Positions 11,836 through 21,698 of a stretch of 64,000 bases of DNA are shown piece by piece. The DNA comes from Diphasiastrum complanatum (Eukaryota; Streptophyta; Lycopodiopsida; Lycopodiales; Lycopodiaceae), in assembly GCA_029204225.1 (NCBI GenBank), contig CM055092.1:82812212-82876211 (forward strand). The letters run 5' to 3'. Below the pieces are notes generated by a model. That model was not told where the DNA came from. It was given only the letters and a program-made list of their open reading frames with translations, and ran no database searches. The stretch's first letter is position 1, and each line of letters opens with the position of its first letter. The position numbers and the translations under genes were made by a program.

Positions 11836-12030
11836 GCTTTCCTTCAAATTATACCAGGTTTGTAAGCGGAAGCCTAGATTAGCTGAAAAGATTTATCTAT
11901 TGAGTTTTCTGGAAATGCTTGCAGGCTTTCCTTCAGATTATGTTAATTTCTTGAAACTAAGTAAGATCAGCTGAAGAGATTCATTTATTGGGTTTTCTGG
12001 AATTGAGTGTTGCTGTCCTTGTGAAGGATT
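11836..12030. repeat. degenerate ~95-base tandem duplication
   Basis: 'gctttccttca(a/g)attat' at about 11836 and again at about 11930 is followed each time by a similar run ending 'tattg(a/g)gttttctgga'. The two copies are clearly related but diverged. Confidence 0.55.
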
Positions 12031-12231
12031 TCTTGTCTTCTTCCATTAAGTAATTCACGTTTAGATTAAGTGAAAACTCTTTCAATGGCTCAATTTCGAA
12101 TTTTGCTTCATTAGCTTTTTAAATCTTTGGTTTCAAGTTAATCTGTAAATCTTCAAAAGCACTGTCAATTCGAAGGATTAGTAGTTTTGAAGTCAGTATT
12201 CACATTTTCATTTTCAAATCGGCAAGGAGAT

Positions 12232-12270
12232 TGGGGGGGGGGTGGGGTTGTGGGGTGGGGGGGGGCGTGG
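12232..12270 (+). other. G-quadruplex-prone G tract
   Basis: Five runs of four or more G separated by one to three other bases within 39 bases (G10, G4, G4, G9, then CG). This fits the standard intramolecular G4 pattern on the plus strand. No gene is adjacent. Confidence 0.7.
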
Positions 12271-13376
12271 TTTAGTCCATATTTTCTCCCCATTTCTCAC
12301 ACAGTTGCAATTTCAGCAATTTGGCATGCCAGGTGGTAGAAGAGCTTTGAGGTACCACAATGAAGAGCCTTGCATCTCCAATCCTTGTGGCAACTAGTTT
12401 TTAAGCAATTAATAAACTTTTCTCCCTCCATCTCTTCAGTCAGTTTTCCTGCCAACCCTGTTAACTGCAACTGCCTGACTCTCCCAACTAGCATGGAATT
12501 TTCTCAGATGGCTGATCGCTGCCCTGTAGGTGGTAACTTCCTCGCGTGAAAGGGGGATGCAGCATAGTTTGTTTTATGCATGGAAGGGGCAACCAGTACA
12601 TAGGTTAAGTACACTTGGAGAGTCTTGTGTTTACCGCTACCATTTGAAACCAGCCTATCAAAGACTTTGGACAGGGCCACTTGCTTGATATGAGAAACCA
12701 TATGGAGTGGCTTGCAAGCCCTTCTCCCACTAGTTACTAAACTTACTACCACCAAAATCTGCATGTTGTATACTAATTATGTATCCGATAATCCAAGAGA
12801 CCTTGAGAGTTCAACTTATTGTCCATCTTTTCTATGACAACACTTCAACAAAGAATACATTAGTGGTTTCAACTTCTATCTTCTCTGTATGCTCGTGTTT
12901 AAGTATTCTTAAGAGATTTTCCATTAGTATGAAATGATGAGCACATGAGATACCTCCCTCTAACTCTCTCTCTCAATCACTACAATAGTCGGACATGTGG
13001 CATTCATATGCTGAGAATCAAAGGTGGATTTAACTTTTATTTGGCATGAAGACATGTGAAATGCATATTTTCTAATCATGTTTATCAAGATACCTCCCCA
13101 CTCTTCTTGGCGTAAACTAAATGCAAAGGGTCCCATGGAATCTAAAGAATAGACAAACCTACTTTTGGTTTTCTTGAATGGGTTTTACATAGCCATTTTA
13201 TCATTCAAGTTATGAGATATCCAGCAACCAGCATTTTTGTGTAAATGTAAATAATAAGTTCGTGGTTATGAGACATGAGCAAGTGTAGATGGCTAAGATA
13301 ATTTTCTTGCATTCAAGACCATGTTATAGTTGGTACCCAAGCACTCTTACAGTGAAGAATGTTTGCAAGTTTCAAG

Positions 13377-13380
<4 letters not shown>
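12271..13380. other. no recognisable gene
   Basis: Minus-strand open frames at 12494-12297 and 12764-12504 are short and lack recognisable motifs. No RNA gene or repeat seen. Confidence 0.3.

Positions 13381-13446
<66 letters not shown>
13381..13446. repeat. compound microsatellite (CT)n(CA)n
   Basis: About 24 CT units run directly into about nine CA units. Confidence 0.98.
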
Positions 13447-14504
13447 TGCCTCATGACCAATTCTTACGGCAATAACTTGAAACTGTTTATGTAAGGTGGA
13501 ACAAATCTTTGACCTTCTCACTTAATCAAAACAAAGCACGACAATGCTTCTTGGTTTCCAAGAGGAAGCTCGAACATGGGACCAAAGAAACTTTGTACAA
13601 CCCACAACAATGGAAGAAGAGGGTTCTTTGTACTTGAAAGAATGTCAACTTTTGGAGCAATCTTAATGCCTTTGGCTCATTGTGGACAAGAGTTTGCTTT
13701 TCTTGCTTTACATGAGGCTACCATAGTAAGGAGCCGCCATGATGAGAATGCCATAGTTCTTGGAAGTTTCAGTGTTGGAAGATTTTGGGCTTAAACTCTA
13801 GTTTATACACGGATTGTGAATGGATTGTGAATTCATAGCTAGGCTTTGTTCTTGCACTATGGAAATTGCTCAAATCTAGTTTTACATCAATGCATGTTGT
13901 AGAAAATTACTCCTTGAGGTATGTATGCATGAAAAAGGATAATACGTATAAAAAGCTAATCACGTAGAGATTTATGATCGAACTTAGTTATATTTTAAGA
14001 TGATCTTGAAGATGTAAAGGATACTAGAACCATAGAAATCAAAATATTTAAGCATGCATTTGCAAGCAATCCACAAAGGAAAATAATGTTGTGGCTTATC
14101 ACAAAGGCCCTCGCAATAGAAGCACTGATTAATTTTTCCATTACAAAAATATCGCAAGGCTTTATAATATTTGAATATCTTTCTTTATAAACATTGACTT
14201 GTAGACCATATGTATGTAAAATAATGCATCATTTGGGCCTTGAATCTATGTATCACAATTTTATAAGTTGGACTTAACTAGCTTAACAACTATGAAAACT
14301 TGAAAGAATGAACATTAAATGTCATTAAGTGAGAAAACTTGGTAACAAAATAATCAAATAATCATCTTCATTGGTCGATAATAATGTCAATAAGTGAAAA
14401 AACTTGTTGAAAAATCATTTGACCATTTATTATAATCATGGTTACTCATGCTTTGATTCATGATTTTAAAAGTTGAAGCTTCTATTTAACAAACTCAATA
14501 ATCT
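13447..14504. other. no recognisable gene
   Basis: A 72-codon open frame at 13576-13794 (plus) starts with ATG but shows no family motif. The rest is AT-rich and closed in all frames. Confidence 0.3.
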
Positions 14505-14840
14505 TTGTAGTGTATGAGGATCCTTGCCGATTGTCCAACGTGGAAGCATGTGGATGGTACTTGGCATGAGTTTAGAGATGAGCCTCGCCAATTGCATTTG
14601 GGGTTGGCGATGGATGGTGTGAATCCATTTGGATTGCGCTCCACATCATGGTCCACTTGGCCGGTTGTCCTTGTAAATTACAACATTTCCCTTTGGCCTT
14701 AGTATCAAGAAGGGGCACCTAATGCTTGCCCTTCTTATCCCAAGAAGATACAAGGCCAAAAATATGGACGTGTATATGGCTCCCTTGGTAGAGCTAAAGA
14801 TTCTATGGCAAGGAGTTCAAGTGACCTTTACTATTCTTGA
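14505..14840 (+). pseudogene. CACTA (En/Spm) TNP2-type transposase remnant
   Basis: The plus strand encodes LADCPTWKHVDGT, then EPRQLHLGLAMDGVNPFG, then STWPVVLVNYNI. After a frame change (about 14700) it encodes LMLALLIPR and KNMDVYMAPLVELKILWQGV. These are the best-conserved blocks of plant TNP2 transposases, in the right order and spacing. One frame shift and the lack of flanking domains mark it as a fragment. No CACTA terminal inverted repeat was found nearby. Confidence 0.8.
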
Positions 14841-15242
14841 GTGAACAACACTAGGGGACAAATGTAATTCATAAAAAATCTGAGGTACCAACTTTGAATT
14901 TGGCACAAGGACTATTGTTTTATTGTTGTATACCAAAATTTCATCTTTAAATTAATAACGAGACTGATCTCCAAATTTTGGATCCAATAAGTCTCCCATT
15001 ATTTGTGTCACAATTGGATCCTTGGTATCTCATCCAAGGTAATGGACTTCCAATCATTTTCTAAAGAAATGAGAGAATTCAACATGCACTTTTCTAACAT
15101 GCAACATAACCCTTGTGAGGCTTGGTCATGTTTTGCGGACATGCAATTCTCTCTTGCATTTAGGAGAATAGTTATATACTCCTCCAAAGATTCACCTGTG
15201 TCACACATTTGCATTCTCCACAGCCTGAATAAAGCATCAGCC

Positions 15243-15429
15243 CTTGAGATATTCGATAGCAAAGTCATATGCCTGAACTTGTGCTAACCATCTCTTCTGT
15301 TTGTCTGTAAGCTACTTCTGACTTAGGAAATACTTAAGGCTATGGTGATCACTTTTAATAATAAATTTTGACCCACATAGATAGTGTCACCATTTTTTCA
15401 AAGCATGAACTATAGCCAACATCTCTGTC
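15243..15429 (-). pseudogene. Ty3/gypsy RNase H remnant
   Basis: Down the minus strand from the Copia-3 edge: EMLAIVHALKKW, HYLCGSKFIIKSDHHSLKY, LTDKQKRWLAQVQAYDF. This is the gypsy RNase H signature, with two in-frame stops. Copia-3 inserted at its upstream side. I cannot show that the gypsy sequence resumes on the other side near 20535. Confidence 0.75.
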
Positions 15430-15880
15430 TGTAGGAAAGCAAGAGTCAAGTCACCATCTAGTTATCAATCAATCTCCACAGAAAACAAGAGAGAAGAGGC
15501 TGGGCGCCCAACTCTAAGAGAGAGAGAGAAAAAAAAAACAATAACAAGAGCAATGGAGAGCAATGCTTAGCCAAACTGTTTAAAATGGAATACACAATGA
15601 GCATCTAAGTACTCTACCTAGATGTGGCCAAATGCCACCAAACCCTAAGGTTAACCACTTACTAAATGTAGGGCACTCCCAAAAGTCAAGATAGGGCCCC
15701 TAAACAAAATTAGACCCCTAAGGACCCACGAGTCAGTACATGACCAAAATTGGGTCCAACTGAACTTAAGACAAACTTAAGATGGCCTAAATAACTAAAT
15801 ATCCATGGTTACACAAATCTCGACCTTTTGGGTCAAAGTAACCTATGGATTAACTTTAGCATAGTCATTTATTTCTAACA
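15430..15880 (-). repeat. Copia-3 3' LTR
   Basis: 451 bases, TGTTAG...CCTACA on the minus strand. It aligns with 20041-20534 with only a few substitutions. It holds a short (GA)n plus A-run at about 15519-15538, where the other LTR has a much longer (GA)n. Confidence 0.9.
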
Positions 15881-15917
15881 CCCTCCTTAAATGACAATGC
15901 AAAAACTGAAATCTTCA

Positions 15918-18900
15918 CTATGTAACAAAACCAACACGTGGTATCAAATTTAAAGCTTTGCATAAAGCTTCAAATCTGACTCTAGGCAACGCCTTAGTGA
16001 AGAGGTCCGCAATATTATCCTCTGTAGGACAATATTCAAGTAAAATGTCGCCATCATGAAGTCTCTCCCGAACAAAGTGATAATGGATCTCGATGTGCTT
16101 CGTCCTCGCATGAAAAACAGGAGTCAACCAATTGTCTTCTTCCCATGAGGAAGATCAACAAGAACCCAAATCTGGTTCTTCATAAGTGAGTCATACTCAT
16201 CTTGCATCGAATCCTCCCAACATTTTACTCCCTTGGCCTGCGCATAGAAACCAAGTTCTTCTGCAACATCTCCATGAGATGTAAGAGCAAAATCTGAAAA
16301 ATCAGCATAGTCCACTGATTTTGTAGAGACACGTGTCTTTCCATCATAAAATGAACTTACTTTGTTGTCCCGCAAAGTCAACAACAACCACCATAGGACT
16401 GTTTTGGGCTGTCCAACAGCCATGTCTCTTCTTGCAACTTGCTATCCAAGATCTTCCGACGCTGCACTTGGTTGTCCAAGATCTTCCAAAACTGGTCCTT
16501 ACTGTCCAACAGTTCCTGCAGGCTGATTTTGAGCAACAACGGGCGGTTCTTGATGAACATTAGGCTCTAAACTTGATGAGGTGTTGGGCAGGTTGAAACT
16601 GGTTGATTGCTGCCCCTTACCTCCAGCAATAGAAGATGGTACCAAATCTGGAAAAACTTCAACATTCACACTATGTGGGATGTCCCCCTTCAACATATGA
16701 GTTGGGGCCACATCCAATGAATTCTTTTCATCAAAATGCACATCACGACTAACAATAATCTTGTTAGTGCTCAAATTGAATAGCCTATAGCCTTTGCTTT
16801 CACTACTATAGCCAACAAAAATGCATTTAACTCCTTTATCCTCAAGCTCTGTACGAAGTTTATTTGGAACAAAAGAATCAGCTGTACAACCAAAAATGCG
16901 AAAGTGAGAGATTGTAGGCTTCTTTCCATACCAAACTTCATAAGGAGTTAATACTTTCAATGCTTTAGTAGGACAACGATTGCTTATGTATGCTGCCGTT
17001 ATAACCGCTTCAGCCCAAAACTTGTGAGGCAGCCCCTTTGCTTTGAGCATGCAACGGGCCATCTCAATAAGTGTGCGATTCTTTCGCTCGGCAACACCAT
17101 TTTGTTGAGGTGTATAGGGAGTTGTCATTTGATGTAGAATTCTCTTTTCTCGAAGAAATGCACCGAACATATTCTTAGTGTATTCCCCTCCTCGATCGGT
17201 GCGTAGGGTCTTCAAAAAATGCCCAAACTGATTTTCCACCATTGTTAGAAAATCTTTGAAACGTTGGAAAACTTCCGATTTAGCCTTCATAGGATAGATC
17301 CATGTAAAACGGGAAAAGTCATCAATAAAAGTTACAAAATAGATGCACTTTCCAATGGATTTGGTTCTCATTGGACCACAAACATCACTATGAACCAAAT
17401 CAAATTTATCAAGAACCCTTATAGTTCCATCAATTGAAAAAGATTTCTTTTGAAACTTTTCAAGTATGCACCCCTCGCATACATGCCCTTCCGGCTGCTC
17501 AATAGTAGGAATGTCTTCTACCATATTAAATGTCTTCAGCTTCTTCAAACTTGCAAAGTTGAGATGCCCAAACCTTGTCTGCCACAATTCAGCCAACTCC
17601 AATGATTGTGATGTAGAAGCAACAAGACATGTAGAGGGAATTCGTCGCTCATAGGTATCCATAATGAATAAGCCAGCATGCATTGTTCCCGAAACAATAA
17701 TCAAGAGTGATCTTTTAGGATCCTTGACAAGACACTTATCTTCTTTGAACTCAACAACTAGTCCTTACTTCAACATAGTTGAAACCGAAAGAAGATTCTT
17801 CTTGATTCCCGGAACATAAAGCACATTCTTAATGTACTTTTCTTCACCATTAGGCAAAATGATGGCTACAATTCCAATTCCATGAATAGAATAAGATGCA
17901 TCATCCGCACATTGTACCTTACTTCCATTTTGCACTTTCACTAATTTAGTGAATGCTTCTTTGTGAGAAGTCATATGACGAGTAGCACCACTATCAATCA
18001 CCCATTCAATGGGCTGAAAATCAGCAACTTGCAAAACAGAATTTGACTTCCTCATAAATGCAGTAGTACTAGTAGAAGCAATATTAGACACAAAAGCATA
18101 GTCTTGGTTGAAGAGATCGCCACTAGCCTCAAGCTCTTGCTCCAAAGTAGCAAGTGAAGCACTAGTATCAATTCCTTTAATTTTTCTCTTTCGCAAGCTT
18201 CTTCTTACAATCCTTGATGAAGTGCCCTTTCTTCTTTTGAGTGTTGACATTTTGACCTCCAACGGGCTTTTGCTCATCCTTAGAAGGAGGCTTCCCCTTT
18301 CCTTTTGACTTGCCTTTGCCCTTGCCCTTGCCTTTCGTGAAGAAAGCTTGATCTTGTTAAGTGTCACTTGCAAAATTTTGTCTCGTTTGCTCCTCTTGAA
18401 GAAGCAGCCCAACAAGTTCATCAAAGGAGAGTTGTTGTCCCCTAAGAGAGATACTCAAAGATGAAACAAATGGAAGATAAGATGAAGGTAATGAGTTGAG
18501 AGTAATGGAAACAAATTGAGCATCCTCAATTATCTCATCAATATTGAGAAGATCCTCACGAAGATCCTTGATCTTCGTCAAGTGATTGGTCACTTGATCC
18601 CCTTCTTGCATCTTCAACAAAGAAAGCTGATTTCTAAGATACACCACTCTTGCTGGATTTTTGACTCTATACATAGTATAAAGTGTATCTCACGCACTTT
18701 TAGATGTCTTACAAGACCTAATATGAGGTAGGATAGATCTTTTCAACGAGGTGTAGGAGGTGCCAAAGACGGAGGCCTTTCCTCATCACCATTGACCAAA
18801 TCCCATAGCCCTTTCGCTATGAGAATATTCTACATCATGTAACTCCACAAGGAGTAGTTTGTGCCATCCAACCGATCTTCACTAAACAAAGAACCGATAG

Positions 18901-18919
18901 CTTCCGATTCTTTAGCCAT
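15918..18919 (-). pseudogene. Copia-3 gag-pol with RT deletion
   Basis: Gag starts at ATG 18919 (MAKESEAIGSLFSEDRLDG) and runs through a UBN2-type region (18674-18357). A basic linker follows, with a damaged zinc knuckle in which KKGHFIKDC is preserved. Protease shows VIDSGATRHM near 17990. Integrase (17704-16499) has an HHCC region and the core LVHSDVCGP, FIDDFSRF, TDRGGEY and QQNGVAERKNRTL. The reading ends at DLPHGKKTIG (16124), just where RT begins. Two bases on, RNase H resumes with TPVFHARTKHIEIHYHFVRE and LFTKALPR. About 250 codons of RT are cleanly missing and the frame is shifted. Confidence 0.9.
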
Positions 18920-19477
18920 TCCTCCAACAAAATTTCAGCTTGTAGTAGATAGGAAAGAGAGCCTTTCCACAACCTAATCTACTCAAAAATTTGCAGCAAA
19001 CAAAGAGCTAAAAGTAGGAGCACAAGATGTCTTTCAATCTGCAACCAAAGTGCCCAAAAGATAATGGATAGATGGTTGTCTTTCTGCACAAAAAAACCAG
19101 CTTCTTGAAAATTAGGTTAGCTTCGATTGAAGCCTACACCCAAAACCAATTAGGAAGCCAAATAGTGTGATCAACACACACTCCAATAGGGCTGTTGAAA
19201 GCGCCCTGCTACTTGCTGAGAATTTGCAAATTTTCAGCCACAAGTTGACCTAACCTTGAATAGGGTTTGCTAAATTTTGGGTGCCCTCCTACACAAATGC
19301 AAACCTGAAAACAAAAACAACAAGATAAGGAGACACCACAACCAAAAATCAGTAGCAAATTTTTGGGTGCCCTCCTCCAAACAAAACTTGCTGAAAACTG
19401 GTTGCATAAAAATTAGATTTGAAATTTTGATTTTTGGGTGCCAAAAATTGCTCCTCCAAGATCTCTGATGGCCGCCC
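18920..19477. other. Copia-3 leader, no coding
   Basis: Between the gag start and the TRIM. There are repeated short motifs such as 'tttttgggtgccctcctcc' (two copies near 19278 and 19361) but no open frame. This is expected 5' leader of the element. Confidence 0.5.
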
Positions 19478-19507
19478 TGTTAGAAATCCATAAATCATAA
19501 TATGGAT

Positions 19508-19579
19508 GGACAGACTAGAATTCGAACCCAGGACCTCCCTCATACCGGATGGGATGCTCTACCACTGAGCTATCCGCCC
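19508..19579 (-). other. tRNA-like Pol III module in TRIM 3' LTR
   Basis: Read on the minus strand, 72 bases fold like a tRNA. A seven-pair acceptor stem (GGGCGGA with TCTGTCC, using G-U pairs) and a D arm with perfect box A (TAGCTCAGTGG) are present. The T arm has near-perfect box B (GGTTCGAATTC). The anticodon region (CCCATCCGGTATGAGGG) does not form a normal five-pair, seven-base anticodon arm, so it is unlikely to be a working tRNA. It could supply internal Pol III promoter activity. Confidence 0.8.
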
Positions 19580-19722
19580 TGTTTCATAGTTCTCTCTAGA
19601 GTGTGGATTGATATTCCAACACCCTCCCTCAAGCCACACTTGGTTGGGGTCCTAGCTGTCACATGCCCCACAACTTGGGCCACCTAACCATGGCTTTGAC
19701 ACCATGAACTGTTAGGTCTAAC

Positions 19723-19737
19723 TTGGCTCTGATACCA
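19723..19737 (-). other. TRIM primer-binding site
   Basis: Minus-strand TGGTATCAGAGCCAA directly abuts the 5' LTR at 19738. All 15 bases fit the initiator tRNA-Met primer. Confidence 0.92.
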
Positions 19738-19767
19738 TGTTAGAAATCCATAAATCATAATATGGAT

Positions 19768-19837
19768 GGACAGACTAGGATTCGAACCCATGACCTCTCT
19801 CATACCGGATGGGATGCTCTACCACTGAGCTTCGCCC
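19768..19837 (-). other. tRNA-like Pol III module in TRIM 5' LTR
   Basis: Same module as at 19508-19579. Box B is perfect (GGTTCGAATCC). Two bases (TA) are lost between acceptor and D arms, which leaves GAAGCTCAGTGG at box A. The two LTR copies differ at only a few positions. Confidence 0.8.
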
Positions 19838-20025
19838 TGTTTGATAGCTCTCTCTATAGTGTGGATTGATATTCCAACACGCCCTCCTTCAACCTGAAAA
19901 GAGACAAAAAAAAGCTGATCCAAACTCCACTTGAAAATATCAGCAAGATGCTGAAATTTCACAACAAAAAGCAGAGAAGCTCCTCTTTTGGTAGGGCGCC
20001 AACAAACAAGCTTGCTGCAGATCCG

Positions 20026-20040
20026 GTAGCTCTGATACTA
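20026..20040 (-). other. Copia-3 primer-binding site
   Basis: Minus-strand TAGTATCAGAGCT abuts the 5' LTR. It is the initiator tRNA-Met site with one G-to-A change. Confidence 0.8.
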
Positions 20041-20128
20041 TGTAGGAAAGCAAGAGTCAAGTCACCAAGATCTAGTTATCAATCAATCTCCACAGAAAAC
20101 AAAAGAGAAGAGGCTGGGCGCCCAACTC

Positions 20129-20195
<67 letters not shown>

Positions 20196-20534
20196 AACAG
20201 TAACAAGAGCAATGGAGAGCAATGCTTAGCCAAACTGTTTAAAATGGAATACACAATGAGCATCTAAGTACTCTACCTAGATGTGGCCAAATGCCATCAA
20301 ACCCTAAGATTAACCACTTACTAAATGTAGGGCACCCCCAAAAGTCAAGATAGGGCCCCTAAACAAAATTAGACCCCTAAGGACCCACGAGTCAGTACAT
20401 GACCAAAATTGGGTCCAACTGAACTTAAGACAAACTTAGGATGGCCTAAATAACTAAATACCCATGGTTACACAAATCTCGACCTTTTGGGTCAAAGTAA
20501 CCTATGGATTAACTTTAGCATAGTCATTTATTTC
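20041..20534 (-). repeat. Copia-3 5' LTR with (GA)n expansion
   Basis: Matches 15430-15880 almost base for base but contains a ~60-base (GA)n tract at 20130-20190. The outer TGTTA terminus is replaced by unrelated sequence after 20534. Confidence 0.9.
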
Positions 20535-21698
20535 AATTGTGCATCATAGTGTATCGCCTTTATGAACACCCCTAGATATTGTCCGGCCAATTCACTTGCT
20601 CCCACACTTCAACCTCCAATAGTAGATCCACAAACATTGGTATGTTGAATCTCCAAAGAGTATTGTGCTCTCCCAACACCATATAATCATAATGGTCTAT
20701 GAAGATGTTCGAATTGATTCTACTCTTGATTGACCTGGCCCAATTTTTGGCTCTAATTGTTCAATTGGATTATCTAAGATCCAACTCCTTTTCAGGACTG
20801 CCAAATCATGTTATCTATTCACCAATCTCAGGATCCCTACTGATATCTCTTGGCTAGGTGTCAAAAGTCTAACTGAAATCTCAAAATTTTCAAGAAATAT
20901 GAGATGCATCTATCATATGCATGCTGGCATGGTCGATAAATTTTCACAAGGCTGAAAACATGTAAAGAGAGAAAAATACGAGTCATTTCACTTCACCTAG
21001 TTGAAAAACTAATTGTACTTATCTAAAATGCATAAGTGCACTGTTTTTATGAATATTAAGCTTGAACTTTGAGCATGATATCATTAATTTATCCAAAATC
21101 AACAGTTTTTAGGGATGAAGGTGAGGTATGATGACCTCAAAAATTAATGAACAGATGACAATGACAATTTAAGGATCGACACTCATTACTACATAATTGT
21201 TTCAAACCAAGGGATACCAACCCAAGCGCATTACAAAACCTAGGCACTTCATTAGCTTCTATTGAGCTTTAGATCATCCAAGTAACATTTCAATAATCTT
21301 GCTTCCCCATGCTATCCAACCATCATAGACTGAATTTAGCCTCTTCTTTCGAGTCTAAATTTGAAGTCCCTGAAAATAGATGAAAGGCGTACAGCCATAA
21401 ACAGCATTGAAGGATAGTCAATGATCTTTTATTAAGAGTATTGCCATGAGGTTCCTTCTCAACTACTCTAATATCACGACATTATTACAAAAACAGCCCA
21501 AGTAAATGTAAAGGAGCACTTTATTGACTGCTGTGGTCATAATTTTGTTGAATTAGAGACTTTTTATGTACTAAATAGTTGTAAATAACTTCAAAATCAA
21601 TCTTACAAATGATTGATCACAAAAATTTATGCAGTTAAGGAAACAAAAACTCTTCAAAGCTCACATGGAAGATGTGGATTTTGAAAAACTGAGAGCTC
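20535..21698. other. no recognisable gene
   Basis: AT-rich, closed in all frames, no repeat identified. The part nearest 21698 is 3' flank of the uL30m gene. Confidence 0.35.

Larger units (their letters stand above)
19478..19879 (-). mobile_element. intact 402-bp TRIM with tRNA-like LTRs
   Basis: Two direct repeats, 19478-19621 (144 bp) and 19738-19879 (142 bp), each begin TGTTAGAAATCC and end TTCCAACA. They flank a 116-bp non-coding core. On the minus strand the core starts with the perfect initiator tRNA-Met site TGGTATCAGAGCCAA and ends with the purine tract GGCTTGAGGGAGGG at the 3' LTR. A five-base target duplication CGCCC flanks the unit (19473-19477 and 19880-19884). This is a textbook terminal-repeat retrotransposon in miniature, non-autonomous, inserted in the Copia-3 leader. 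Its odd feature is a tRNA-like module filling half of each LTR. The known parallel is Cassandra, whose LTRs carry 5S rRNA sequence. Confidence 0.93.
15430..20534 (-). mobile_element. Copia-3: LTR-bounded Ty1/copia element, RT-deleted, carrying a TRIM
   Basis: Both LTRs are present (15430-15880 and 20041-20534) and nearly identical apart from a (GA)n tract, so insertion was fairly recent. A primer site (20026-20040) and a purine tract next to the 3' LTR (TTAAGGAGGG on the minus strand) are in place. Gag, protease and integrase are recognisable. Nearly all of RT is deleted. The leader between gag and the 5' LTR contains a complete TRIM. No target duplication was found; the outer edge of the 5' LTR has lost its last few bases. 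Confidence 0.9.

Noticed and set aside
19508-19579. Calling the tRNA-like module a genuine tRNA gene
   Set aside because: Acceptor, D and T arms fit, but there is no normal anticodon arm, and the sequence lies inside an LTR present twice. It is better explained as part of the TRIM.
19738-19879. A free-standing tRNA-derived SINE inserted twice
   Set aside because: The two copies share exact TG...CA ends, flank a primer site and purine tract, and have a single outer five-base duplication, all of which fit one LTR element and not two SINE insertions.
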